Below, in pieces: positions 17,390-24,932 of a stretch of 64,000 bases of DNA. A model generated the notes under the pieces. That model saw only the letters and a program-made list of their open reading frames with translations, was not told the origin of the DNA and searched no databases. A program made the position numbers and the translations under genes. The DNA comes from Hydrogenophaga borbori (GTDB lineage: Bacteria; Pseudomonadota; Gammaproteobacteria; Burkholderiales; Burkholderiaceae_C): contig NZ_QVLS01000002.1 of NCBI RefSeq assembly GCF_003417535.1, forward strand, positions 372,001 through 436,000, written 5' to 3'. How positions within the stretch are numbered: the stretch's first letter is position 1; every line of letters begins with the position of its first letter.

Positions 17390-18808
17390 ATGTCCGCAGA
17401 GTCTCCCCACAACACATCCCCCGCCTACCCCGACGGCTCGCTCGCCGTCGAGTCCCTGGACATCGAAGCCCAGGGCATCGCCCACCGCGCCGACGGCAAG
17501 GTGGTGTTCATCGAGGGTGCGCTGCCATTCGAGCAGGTCAGCGTCTCGGTCCATCGCAAGAAGAACAACTGGGAAGCCGCCACCACCACGGCCGTGCACC
17601 GCGAGTCCTCGCAGCGCGTGCGGCCCCGCTGCCCGCATTTCGGCCTGCACGCGGGCGCCTGCGGCGGCTGCAAGATGCAGCACCTGCACCCCGCCGCGCA
17701 GGTGGCCATCAAGCAGCGCGTGCTGGAGGACAACCTCTGGCACCTGGGCAAGGTGCGCGCCGAGACCATCCTGCGCCCGATCGAAGGCCCCGCCTGGGGC
17801 TACCGCCACCGCGCGCGCCTGTCGGTGCGCCACGTGCACAAGAAGGGCGTGGTGCTGATCGGCTTTCACGAGCGCAAGAGCCGCTACGTGGCCGACATGG
17901 GCGTGTGCCTGGTGCTGCCGCCACACGTGAGCGACATGCTGGCGCCGCTGCGCGAGCTGATCTTCGAGATGGACGCGCGCGAAACCTGCCCGCAGATCGA
18001 ACTGGCCTGCGGTGACAGCGTCACCGCGCTGGTGCTGCGCCACCTGGAGCTGCTGAGCGAGGACGACCTGTCGCGCCTGCGCGCCTTCGGCCAGCGGCAT
18101 GGCGTGCAGTGGTGGCTGCAGGCCAAGGGACCCGACACCGTGCGCCGGCTCGACGAGGGCGGCGAGGAACTGAGCTACGCCCTGCCCGAGTTCGGCGTGG
18201 TCATGCCCTTCAGGCCCACCGATTTCACGCAGGTCAATCCTTCGATCAATCGCGTGCTGGTGTCGCGCGCGCTGCGTCTGCTGGACGCGCGCGCCGACGA
18301 GCGCGTGATCGACTGGTTCTGCGGCCTGGGCAACTTCACCCTGCCCATCGCCACCACGGCGCGCGAGGTGCTGGGCGTGGAGGGCAGCGAAGCGCTGGTC
18401 GCCCGCTCGCGCGAGAACCTGGCGCGCAACGGCGAAGGCCGGGCGCGGGCCTTCGCGCCCACGCGCTTTGCCGCCCGCAACCTGTTCGAGATGACGCCCG
18501 AGCAGTTGGTGGCCGATGGCGTGGCGCAAAAGTGGCTGGTCGATCCGCCACGGGAAGGCGCCTTTGCCCTGGCCAAGGCATTGGCCGATCTGCACCAGCA
18601 ACCCGAGCTGCGGGGCGGTTGGACGCCCCCGACGCGCATCGTCTACGTGAGTTGTAACCCCGCCACGCTGGCCCGCGACGCCGGCCTTCTGGTGCACCAG
18701 GCGGGCTACCGCTGTGTCGCGGCGGGGGCGGTCAACATGTTCCCCCACACCGCCCACGTCGAGAGCATGGCCGTGTTCGAGCTGGCGGACGCCGGGCGCC
18801 CCGCGTAG
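17390..18808 (+). CDS. rlmD: 23S rRNA (uracil(1939)-C(5))-methyltransferase RlmD
   Basis: This 472-residue RumA-type methyltransferase has an N-terminal TRAM-like region and a 4Fe-4S site formed by C81, C91 and C94 ([14 protein letters not shown]) plus a later Cys near 173. The SAM domain includes [14 protein letters not shown]. The catalytic Cys is in [12 protein letters not shown] (near 421), and the VDPPREGAF motif is present. It uses SAM to make m5U1939 in 23S rRNA. It closes the surE-to-rlmD run. Length and all key residues match functional enzymes. Confidence 0.93.
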   Translation: MSAESPHNTSPAYPDGSLAVESLDIEAQGIAHRADGKVVFIEGALPFEQVSVSVHRKKNNWEAATTTAVHRESSQRVRPRCPHFGLHAGACGGCKMQHLHPAAQVAIKQRVLEDNLWHLGKVRAETILRPIEGPAWGYRHRARLSVRHVHKKGVVLIGFHERKSRYVADMGVCLVLPPHVSDMLAPLRELIFEMDARETCPQIELACGDSVTALVLRHLELLSEDDLSRLRAFGQRHGVQWWLQAKGPDTVRRLDEGGEELSYALPEFGVVMPFRPTDFTQVNPSINRVLVSRALRLLDARADERVIDWFCGLGNFTLPIATTAREVLGVEGSEALVARSRENLARNGEGRARAFAPTRFAARNLFEMTPEQLVADGVAQKWLVDPPREGAFALAKALADLHQQPELRGGWTPPTRIVYVSCNPATLARDAGLLVHQAGYRCVAAGAVNMFPHTAHVESMAVFELADAGRPA

Positions 18809-18910
18809 CGAATCAGGGGAGGTGGGCCGGCGCAGCCGCTCCGGCGGGGGTCGTTCGTGGAGCAGCGTGCCCTGTGGCCGCCGGCGCCGCGAGCTGCGGG
18901 TTCGCCGTCT

Positions 18911-19228
18911 TCAGGACGTGGGTTTGTCCGACGAAGCCTTCTCGGCCGGCGCCGCCTCGCCTTCGGAGGGCATGCCCACGACGTTGTTGTCCCGCATGTA
19001 CTGATCCATCTCTCGCCAGCCCGCGAACACCGCGGCCTTGCCCGCGCGCGGGTTGGTCTGGAAGCAGGACTCGATGCTGCGCACCGCGTGGCGGCAGGCG
19101 CTGCCGATGGCGCGGCCCTCCGACTCCTTGCGGGCGTTCACCTGCGTGGCGGTTTCGATGCCCAGGGCATCGCAGCCGGCCAGCCAGGTGCTGGCGAGTG
19201 TGAGCAGGATGAGGGCGGGGCGTCGCAT
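18911..19228 (-). CDS. hypothetical small lipoprotein
   Basis: This 105-residue protein of unknown function starts at 19228 with MRRPALILLTLASTWLAGC, a type II signal peptide whose lipidated Cys is residue 19. The mature part contains two further Cys (in SACRHAV and ESCFQTN) that could form a disulfide, a helical central region (AVFAGWREMDQYMRDN), and a low-complexity Ser/Ala/Lys/Glu tail. The frame extends upstream to 19255, but that start lacks support and spoils the signal. It is downstream of the BI-1 gene on the same strand but separated by a terminator. No function can be assigned. Confidence 0.7.
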   Translation of the reverse strand: MRRPALILLTLASTWLAGCDALGIETATQVNARKESEGRAIGSACRHAVRSIESCFQTNPRAGKAAVFAGWREMDQYMRDNNVVGMPSEGEAAPAEKASSDKPTS

Positions 19229-19293
19229 GGTGGTCTTGGTGGCTTGCCCTTGCATTTCGGCGGGCCGGGCCGGAACTTGACGGCCGTGGCCAA

Positions 19294-19316
19294 GAAAAAA
19301 GGGCCCGAAGGCCCTT
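19294..19316 (-). terminator. intrinsic terminator of the BI-1 family gene
   Basis: On the minus strand AAGGGCC and GGCCCTT form a 7-bp stem around a 4-base loop, followed by a run of T (complement of the A run at 19295-19300). It lies 21 bp past the stop of the 19337 gene. Confidence 0.8.
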
Positions 19317-19336
19317 GTTTCATGGGGTGAAACGGC

Positions 19337-20035
19337 TCACTCGCGGTCGCCGCCGAACACGCCCAGCAGCATCAACAGGCTCTGGAACACGTTGTACAGG
19401 CTCAGGTACACGCCCAGCGTGGCGCTGATGTAGTTGGTTTCCTCGCCGTCCTGCACGCGCTTGAGGTCGACGAGGATGAAGGCGGAGAACACACCCACGG
19501 CTAGCACGGAAATGGTGATCATCAGCGCGCTGGACTGGATGAACACGTTCGCCACGGCCGCCACCACGATCAGGATCGCGCCGATGAACAGGAACTTGGC
19601 CATGTTCGACAGGTCGCGCTTGATGATGGTGGACAGCGAGGCCATGCCGAAGAACACGGCGGCGGTGCCGCCGAAGGCCATCATGATCAGGCTGGCGCCG
19701 TTGGAGAAGCCCAGCACCATCGCCAGCAGGCGCGACAGCATCAGGCCCATGAAGAAGGTGAAGGCCAGCAGGATCGGCACGCCAGCGGCCGAATTCTTGG
19801 TCTTTTCGATCGCGAACATGAAGCCGAAGGCGCCGCCCAGGAAGACGATCAGGCCCAGGCCGCCCGTGAGGCTGGCGGTGATGCCGGTGCTCACGCCCAC
19901 CCACGCCCCCAGGACCGTGGGCAGCATGGACAGCGCCAGCAGCCAGTAGGTGTTGCGCAGCACGCGGTTGCGTTGCGTGGCGCTGGCCGAAACAGCGGTG
20001 CCGAAGCGGCCGTTGGTTTGCACGTGGTCGGACAT
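19337..20035 (-). CDS. Bax inhibitor-1/YccA family membrane protein
   Basis: This 232-residue protein has seven predicted transmembrane helices and the family ending: a late Asp-rich motif (VDLKRVQDG) and a last helix with YNVFQSLLMLLG. Family members include YbhL and YccA, the latter a modulator of the FtsH protease; some act as pH-sensitive calcium channels. The start at 20035 (M-S-D-H-V-Q-T) has AAGGAG 9 bp upstream. It is monocistronic with its own terminator. Assignment to YbhL or YccA type was not attempted. Confidence 0.88.
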   Translation of the reverse strand: MSDHVQTNGRFGTAVSASATQRNRVLRNTYWLLALSMLPTVLGAWVGVSTGITASLTGGLGLIVFLGGAFGFMFAIEKTKNSAAGVPILLAFTFFMGLMLSRLLAMVLGFSNGASLIMMAFGGTAAVFFGMASLSTIIKRDLSNMAKFLFIGAILIVVAAVANVFIQSSALMITISVLAVGVFSAFILVDLKRVQDGEETNYISATLGVYLSLYNVFQSLLMLLGVFGGDRE

Positions 20036-20218
20036 GGTGGAATTCTCCTTAAGTCTGCCGTAAGACTCTGGCATTGTGCACGAGGTTCCTTGGGGCCCTC
20101 AAATTCCTGGCCGGCGCCCTTGGGCCTCCGGTAAGGGCAGTTGTGACTGTCGGGTCAGGAATCGCCGGGTTATCGTCGGGCTTTCCTGCTTTTCGATCTT
20201 GAATACAGAAAGACGTTC

Positions 20219-20626
20219 ATGAAGACCAAACACCAGCTCGACGCCGCCGACGTGAAGGCCATGGCCGCCGCCGCCGAGGCCGAGGCCCTGAAAAACCAGT
20301 GGCACGTGACCATCGCCATCGTGGACGACGGCGGCCACCTGCTGTGGCTGCAGCGCCTGGACGGCGCGCCGGCCATCTCGGCCCACATCGCGCCCGCCAA
20401 GGCGCACACGGCCGCGCTGGGTCGCCGCGAGAGCAAGGTCTACGAGGACGTCATCAACCAGGGCCGCACCTCGTTCCTGAGCGCGCCGCAGCTGCAAGGC
20501 ATGCTGGAGGGCGGGGTGCCGGTGATGAAGGACGGCCAGTGCATCGGCGCTGTCGGCGTGAGCGGCGTGAAGTCGAGCGAGGACGCGCAGATCGCTCGCG
20601 CGGGCATCGCCGCGCTCGGTCTTTGA
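20219..20626 (+). CDS. GlcG/HbpS family heme-binding-like protein
   Basis: This 135-residue protein has the compact GlcG/HbpS fold. It shows IAIVDDGGHLLWLQRLDGAP near residue 33, APAKAHTAALGRR around residue 60, and the Gly-rich GGVPVMKDGQCIGAVGVSG near residue 98. Members bind heme or cobalamin-like ligands or accompany glycolate and aromatic catabolism, but most have no defined role. It has no signal peptide, so it is cytoplasmic. It is transcribed alone and convergent with exbD. The nearby Fur-regulated genes make a heme link tempting but unproven. Confidence 0.85.
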   Translation: MKTKHQLDAADVKAMAAAAEAEALKNQWHVTIAIVDDGGHLLWLQRLDGAPAISAHIAPAKAHTAALGRRESKVYEDVINQGRTSFLSAPQLQGMLEGGVPVMKDGQCIGAVGVSGVKSSEDAQIARAGIAALGL

Positions 20627-20743
20627 GGATCGGGTAAAAAACGCCTGGCTAACGGCGGGTGACCGCCCTGGCTGGCTAAAAACGACGCGCGGGGATGGAG
20701 AATCCCCGGGTCGCCCCACGATACGTGACGCGGTCCCCGCCCC

Positions 20744-21154
20744 TCAGGGCGTGGGCTCCGTGATGAAACCGATCTTGCGCAGCCCGGCCTTCTGCGCCGC
20801 GGCCATGGCCAGGGCCACGCGCTCGTAGCGCACGGCCTTGTCGCCGCGGATGTGCAGCTCGGGCTGCGGGTCCTGCGCGGCGGCGGCGCTGAGCCTGCCC
20901 TCCAGTTCGCCATCGGCCAGGCGCTGGTCGTTCCAGAAGTACTGGCCCTCGGCGTTCACCGAGAAGCGGATGTTCTCGGGCTTGTCCTGCACTTTTTCGA
21001 CGCTCACCTGCGGCAGGTCGATGTTCACCGCGTGCTGGATGACCGGCACCGTGATGATGAAGATGATGAGCAGCACCAGCATGACGTCGATGAACGGGAT
21101 CATGTTGATCTCGCTCATGACTTCGTCGCTGGTGTCTTGCGTGCCAATGGCCAT
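20744..21154 (-). CDS. exbD: biopolymer transport protein ExbD
   Basis: This 136-residue protein has one N-terminal transmembrane helix (about 17-37) that begins with the conserved INMIPFIDVMLVLLIIF. The Asp in this segment is the protonatable residue of ExbD/TolR. The periplasmic domain follows. With ExbB it forms the proton-driven motor that energises TonB. It starts 4 bp after the exbB stop, completing the order tonB-exbB-exbD on the minus strand. It is ExbD rather than TolR because tonB is in the same operon. Confidence 0.92.
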   Translation of the reverse strand: MAIGTQDTSDEVMSEINMIPFIDVMLVLLIIFIITVPVIQHAVNIDLPQVSVEKVQDKPENIRFSVNAEGQYFWNDQRLADGELEGRLSAAAAQDPQPELHIRGDKAVRYERVALAMAAAQKAGLRKIGFITEPTP

Positions 21155-21158
21155 GTGA

Positions 21159-21905
21159 TCAACCCCGCTGTTGCTGCTGCTTGATGGGCAGTACCTTGCC
21201 CTCGGCGCCCACGCTCACGCGGGCACCGGTGACGAAGTAGGCGTGCAGGTCGTGCGCGAAGCGGTTGAGCTTGTGCAGCACGGCCTTGTTGCCACGCACC
21301 AGCGCGTTGTAGCCCAGCACGGCGGGAATGGCCACCAGCAGGCCCAGGGCCGTCATGATCAGGGCCTCGCCGATCGGGCCGGCGACCTTGTCAATGGCCA
21401 CCTGGCCCGAGCTGCCGATGCTCAGCAGCGCGTGGTAGATGCCCCAGACCGTGCCGAACAGGCCGACGAAGGGCGCGGTGGACGCCACCGAGGCCAGCAC
21501 CGACAGGCCACCCTGGGCGCGGATGGTGAAGTCGTCCACGCTCTTGCGCAGGGCGCGCTCGATCCAGTCGCTCACGTCCAGGTTGTCGTGCAGCTGCGGT
21601 CGGCTGGCGCCGTCCTGGTGGGTGATGTGGCGTGCGGCCTCGCGGCCCTCGATGGCGGCGGTGCGGAAGGGGTTGCCGTCGGCGTCGCCGAGTTTTTCCA
21701 GGCCTTCGGCGAAGTCGCTGCTGTGCCAGAAGCCTTCGACGCCGCGCGCCTGCGCGCGCTGGGCGCGCAGGTCCAGCGCCTTCCACAGGATGATGATCCA
21801 CGAGGCCAGCGACATGGTCAGCAGCACCAGGGCGACGCTGCGGGTGACCCAGTCACCCTGGGTCCAAACGTGGGCGAGGCCGGATGAGACGAACGGCGAA
21901 TCCAT
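21159..21905 (-). CDS. exbB: biopolymer transport protein ExbB
   Basis: This 248-residue MotA/TolQ/ExbB family protein has three transmembrane helices and the conserved GLFGTVWGIYHALLSIG segment (about 147-163), then GPIGEALIMTALGLLVAIPAVLGYN near 185-205. It forms the pentameric ring of the TonB motor in the inner membrane. It sits between tonB (33-bp gap) and exbD (4-bp gap). Confidence 0.92.
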   Translation of the reverse strand: MDSPFVSSGLAHVWTQGDWVTRSVALVLLTMSLASWIIILWKALDLRAQRAQARGVEGFWHSSDFAEGLEKLGDADGNPFRTAAIEGREAARHITHQDGASRPQLHDNLDVSDWIERALRKSVDDFTIRAQGGLSVLASVASTAPFVGLFGTVWGIYHALLSIGSSGQVAIDKVAGPIGEALIMTALGLLVAIPAVLGYNALVRGNKAVLHKLNRFAHDLHAYFVTGARVSVGAEGKVLPIKQQQQRG

Positions 21906-21938
21906 GAAAAGCGGGCTCCTGAGAAAAAGCGGTTGACT

Positions 21939-22661
21939 TCAGTTCGAAAAGTTCAGTTCGAAAACGATCGGCACCTCGACCCACATGGCCACGGGTTCGC
22001 CACCGCGCTTGCCGGGCACGAAGCGCCAGCGCAGCACGGTGTCGACGGCGGTCTTGTCCAGCCGCTCGAAGCCGCTGGAGCGGGCCACCTCGACCCGGCT
22101 GGGCATGCCCTTGGTGTCGACGAAGGCGCGCACCAGCACCCGTCCCTGTTCGCCCATGCGCTTGGACAGCGAGGGATAGGCGGGCTTGGGGTTGCTGAGG
22201 TAGTCCGCATCGCTGGAGGGGGGGATCACCACGGGCGCTGGCGCTGGCGGTGCAGGCGGTGCCGGCGCGGGCGCCGGCGCGGCCACCACGGGTGCCGGCG
22301 GCGCCGGCACCACGGGCTCGGGCGGCGCGGCCTGGATCGGCGCGGGGGCGGGCGAGGGCGTGGCCACCGGCAGCGGGCGCGGCGGCGGCGGGGCCGGGCG
22401 CGGCTTGGGCGGCGGCGGCCTGGGCGCGGGCGGCGCAGGCGCCGGGGCCGGCGGTTCGGGCGTCACCTGGGGCTGCGGCAGCTCGATGAGCTCGGCCATC
22501 ACCTCCACGGGAATCACCAACTCCACCGCGCGGCGCAGCAAGCCGCTCTGCAGGGCCCAGACCGCCAGCACGTGAAAACCCACCACCGAGCCGACCACGG
22601 CGAGGCGGCGGTTCAGGCGCCGCGACGGGGCCGGTGCGGGGACGGTCGTGTCAAAGCTCAT
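21939..22661 (-). CDS. tonB: energy transducer TonB
   Basis: This 240-residue TonB has an N-terminal cytoplasmic stub, a signal-anchor helix (about 22-42, VVGSVVGFHVLAVWAL with the functional His), and a long Pro/Ala-rich periplasm-spanning stretch (about 65-150). The C-terminal domain contains NPKPAYPSLSKRMGEQGRVLV and GFERLDKTAVDTVLRWRF. It transmits proton-motive force to outer-membrane receptors for siderophores, heme or cobalamin. The ATG at 22661 overlaps the stop of a 26-codon ORF by 4 bases. A Fur-box-like palindrome at 22804-22822 overlaps the probable promoter, so iron repression is likely. No TonB-dependent receptor gene is in the window. Confidence 0.92.
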   Translation of the reverse strand: MSFDTTVPAPAPSRRLNRRLAVVGSVVGFHVLAVWALQSGLLRRAVELVIPVEVMAELIELPQPQVTPEPPAPAPAPPAPRPPPPKPRPAPPPPRPLPVATPSPAPAPIQAAPPEPVVPAPPAPVVAAPAPAPAPPAPPAPAPVVIPPSSDADYLSNPKPAYPSLSKRMGEQGRVLVRAFVDTKGMPSRVEVARSSGFERLDKTAVDTVLRWRFVPGKRGGEPVAMWVEVPIVFELNFSN

Positions 22662-22738
22662 TCGCGTCGAAAGATCCAGTACAGCGCGATCAGCGTCAGC
22701 ATGAGACTGGCAACGTGAACGACGAGGCCTGTGATCAT
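22658..22738 (-). CDS. 26-residue single-helix membrane peptide ahead of tonB
   Basis: This short ORF starts at ATG 22738, which has AAAGGA about 8 bp upstream, and ends in an ATGA overlap with the tonB start. The peptide is almost entirely one hydrophobic helix (V-V-H-V-A-S-L-M-L-T-L-I-A-L-Y-W-I-F) with a charged R-R-E end. An alternative ATG at 22747 is poorly placed relative to the Shine-Dalgarno. It would be a small inner-membrane protein made from the Fur-regulated tonB transcript and translationally coupled to TonB. I do not recognise a named family. It could be a simple coupling leader. Confidence 0.55.
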   Translation of the reverse strand: MITGLVVHVASLMLTLIALYWIFRRE

Positions 22739-22803
22739 GGAGGACATCCTTTCGCGACAGCGGCGCACACGGGGTGTGACAGGAAAGTGGAGGCATTCTA
22801 AAC

Positions 22804-22822
22804 GAGAATGTTTCGCATTCTC
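22804..22822 (-). promoter_or_regulatory. Fur-box-like palindrome at the tonB operon promoter
   Basis: GAGAATG-N5-CATTCTC is a perfect 7-bp inverted repeat over 19 bp, the size and character of a Fur box. On the minus strand a plausible promoter (ATGAGA, 18 bp, TAGAAT at 22800-22795) overlaps it, so bound Fur would block RNA polymerase. Confidence 0.75.
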
Positions 22823-22924
22823 ATGGTTGGCGCAAAAAAATTCCGCCGACACACCGCCGAGTCCGATTGTGCGCTTCGGCGAGGGCTTGCCCGATCGATC
22901 CCGGCAGGCGAGTGAGGGTCTGTT

Positions 22925-22954
22925 TTGAGAGTAAAAACAATTCTCATTTATGAT
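22925..22954 (+). promoter_or_regulatory. Fur-type promoter of the metal ABC operon
   Basis: TTGAGA (22925-22930), an 18-bp spacer and TATGAT (22949-22954) form a good sigma-70 promoter. The spacer holds AATTCTCATT, and TGAGA/TCTCA half-sites resemble the divergent Fur palindrome at 22804. Predicted transcription starts near 22961, which supports the ATG at 22989 as the first start codon. Confidence 0.6.
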
Positions 22955-22988
22955 CCAAACCCATCGACGAACCCGCCTGATCACTCCC

Positions 22989-23327
22989 ATGCCCCCTTTC
23001 CTGTCCCGTCCCGCCGCCCGGTGGGCCCCCGTCCTGCTCACGGGCGCGCTGGCCTGGCCCGGCCTGTCCAGCGCGCACAGCCTGCTGCTGGTCTGCCAGC
23101 CCGCCGCCGACAACATGGTGCAGTGCAAGGGCGAGTTCTCCGACGGCAGCGATGCGGCCGGCATGGCCGTGTCGGTGAAAGCCTACGACGAGCGCGTGCT
23201 GGCCAAAGGCACGCTGGGTGGCGACTCCACCTGGCGCTTCCACCCGCCCGAGGGCGAGTATTTCGTGCGCCTGGAAGACGGCGGCGAACACTCGGTAGAG
23301 GTGGACCACACCGACGTCAAGCCATGA
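22989..23327 (+). CDS. small periplasmic protein of the metal ABC operon, function unknown
   Basis: This 112-residue protein has a twin-Arg-free signal peptide ending near L-S-S-A-H-S (about residue 31). The mature part looks like a small beta-sandwich with two Cys (LVCQPA and VQCKGE) and several acidic and His residues near the end (GGEHSVEVDHTDV). It is the first gene of the Fur-promoter operon with DUF6162, an ABC transporter and two binding proteins, so a role in metal handling at the periplasmic side is likely. The frame opens at 22950, but that ATG lies inside the predicted promoter. A 12-codon bridge ORF joins it to the next gene. Confidence 0.7.
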   Translation: MPPFLSRPAARWAPVLLTGALAWPGLSSAHSLLLVCQPAADNMVQCKGEFSDGSDAAGMAVSVKAYDERVLAKGTLGGDSTWRFHPPEGEYFVRLEDGGEHSVEVDHTDVKP

Positions 23328-23362
23328 GCGCCGCTGCGCGCCGCGGGGAGGTGTCCGCATGA
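23324..23362 (+). other. bridging mini-ORF (12 codons) between two genes
   Basis: An ATG overlaps the upstream stop (ATGA at 23324) and the mini-ORF's own TGA overlaps the next start (ATGA at 23359). The peptide M-S-A-A-A-R-R-G-E-V-S-A resembles the ends of the 63-bp repeat unit at 49218, and GGAGGTG near its end is the Shine-Dalgarno of the next gene. It probably couples translation. Confidence 0.45.
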
Positions 23363-23964
23363 CCACCCAAGTGGTGCGGCCGGCCGGCGCCGGCCACGAA
23401 ACCCTGTGGGTGCTGCTCGCCGCGGCGGGTGTGCTCGCCTTGGCGGCGCTGGTCGTCGGCGTGCGCTCACAGGCCCCGGCCGCCGCCGCCCTGGCCGCGC
23501 ACCAGGTGGACGCGCGCACGCAGCTGAACGCGGCCGAGCAGGGCGTGCACGCCGACCTGCTGGTTGCCGCCGATGAGATCGCCGCGCTGCGCGACGAAGA
23601 CCAGGCCATGCCCACGCTGGACCGCCTGCGCGAACTGGGCCTGCCGCCCTTCGCCCCCGGCCCCGAGGCGCGTGCCCGCGGTGCGCACGAGTGGCGCTCG
23701 AGCCCGCAGGGGCAGGACCTGGCCTTCGTCGGCCGCAGCGCCGAGCCGCAGGTGGCCGCGTCCCTGCTGCTGCGCGTGCCGGCCACGGCCGTCGCCGCCG
23801 CCGATGGGCACGCGCACCACCACGCGGTCGAGATCTGGATCCAGCGCGAAGGCCCCGTGGTCTGGCCCGAGGGCATCGACGGCCCGGCGCTGATGCGCCA
23901 GGGCTGGCGCCAGGTGGTCACGCGCTACGACGCCGGCGTGACGCGCAAGGACATCGCGCACTGA
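23359..23964 (+). CDS. DUF6162-like membrane-anchored protein of metal ABC operons
   Basis: This 201-residue protein has one N-terminal transmembrane helix (about 17-37, WVLLAAAGVLALAALVVGV) and a periplasmic domain. A His cluster (G-H-A-H-H-H near residue 150) could bind metal. It matches my recollection of the uncharacterised DUF6162 family found beside cluster-9 metal ABC transporters. Its place between the small periplasmic protein and the binding protein supports an accessory role such as metal delivery or sensing. No enzymatic motif is seen. Confidence 0.65.
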   Translation: MTTQVVRPAGAGHETLWVLLAAAGVLALAALVVGVRSQAPAAAALAAHQVDARTQLNAAEQGVHADLLVAADEIAALRDEDQAMPTLDRLRELGLPPFAPGPEARARGAHEWRSSPQGQDLAFVGRSAEPQVAASLLLRVPATAVAAADGHAHHHAVEIWIQREGPVVWPEGIDGPALMRQGWRQVVTRYDAGVTRKDIAH

Positions 23965-23996
23965 GCCCGGCGCCCACTTTCACCGAAGACATCACC

Positions 23997-24932
23997 ATGC
24001 AAGACCTTCAGATGCCCTTGGCGCGCCGCCGCCTGCTCGCGGCCCTGGCCAGCACGCCCCTGGCGCTGGCCGCCACCGGCCTGCCCGCCTTCGCCCAGGC
24101 CAGGCGCCTGCGCGTGGGCGTGACCCTGCACCCCTACTACAGCTACGTTGCCAACATCGTGGGCGAGCGCGCCGAGGTGGTGCCCGTGATTCCCGCCGGC
24201 TTCAACCCGCACGCCTACGAGCCGCGCACCGAAGACATCAAGCGCATCGCTTCGCTCGACGCGATCGTGCTCAACGGCGTCGGCCACGACGACTTTGCGG
24301 GCCGCATGATCAAGGCCAGCGAGAAGCCCGACCTCAAGGTGATCGAGGCCAACGCCCAGGTGCCGCTGCTGGCGGCGGTGGGCGCGGGGCGCGGCACCTC
24401 GGGCAAGGTGGTGAACCCGCACACCTTCCTGTCGGTCACGGCCTCCATCTCGCAGGTCAACACCATCGCGCGCGCGCTCGGCCAGCTCGATCCCGCCAAC
24501 GCCGCCGCCTACACCGCCAATGCCCGCGCCTACGCGCAAAAGCTGCGCAAGCTGCGCGCCGACGCGCTTGGCCAGCTGGTGAAAACGCCGGGTGCCGATT
24601 TCCGCATCGCCACCATCCACGGCGCCTACGACTACCTGTTGCGCGAGTTCGGCCTGGAGGTGGCGGCGGTGGTGGAGCCGGCGCACGGCATCGAGCCCAG
24701 CCCGGCGCAGCTCAAGGGCACCATCGATCAGATCCGTGCGCTCGACGTGAAGGTGATCTTCTCGGAGATGGACTTTCCCTCGGCCTACGTCGACACCATC
24801 CGCCGCGAGACCGGCGTGCGCCTGTACGCGCTCACGCACATCTCGCACGGGCCCTACACGGCCGAGAAGTTCGAGCAGGACATCGCGAAGAACCTCGCCA
24901 CCGTGGTGCGCGCGATCCAGGAGGCGGCGTGA
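23997..24932 (+). CDS. metal ABC transporter substrate-binding protein (ZnuA/cluster A-I family)
   Basis: This 311-residue periplasmic binding protein has a signal containing R-R-R and a cleavage site near AFAQA. Candidate metal ligands of the family are present: His in PAGFNPHAYEPR (about 65), His in VVNPHTFLS (about 140), His in EPAHGIEPSP (about 225) and Asp/Glu in SEMDFPSAY (about 255). It should capture Zn, Mn or Fe and deliver it to the permease encoded at 25738. It lacks the long His-rich loop of many ZnuA proteins. The metal cannot be fixed from sequence; the Fur-type promoter points to iron or manganese. Confidence 0.85.
   Translation: MQDLQMPLARRRLLAALASTPLALAATGLPAFAQARRLRVGVTLHPYYSYVANIVGERAEVVPVIPAGFNPHAYEPRTEDIKRIASLDAIVLNGVGHDDFAGRMIKASEKPDLKVIEANAQVPLLAAVGAGRGTSGKVVNPHTFLSVTASISQVNTIARALGQLDPANAAAYTANARAYAQKLRKLRADALGQLVKTPGADFRIATIHGAYDYLLREFGLEVAAVVEPAHGIEPSPAQLKGTIDQIRALDVKVIFSEMDFPSAYVDTIRRETGVRLYALTHISHGPYTAEKFEQDIAKNLATVVRAIQEAA

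Noticed and set aside
15546..17417. Long minus-strand open frame opposite nlpD and the exonuclease
   Set aside because: Both plus-strand genes have clear domains and starts; the opposite frame is low-complexity and typical of antisense frames at this GC content.
20631..20743. Terminator or small RNA between the GlcG-like gene and exbD
   Set aside because: Two short stems are possible (GGCGG/CCGCC and GGGGAT/ATCCCC), but neither has a T tract or a promoter signal.
22200..22450. Tandem repeat in tonB
   Set aside because: The repetition is the Pro/Ala-rich spacer normal for TonB, not a mobile or regulatory repeat.
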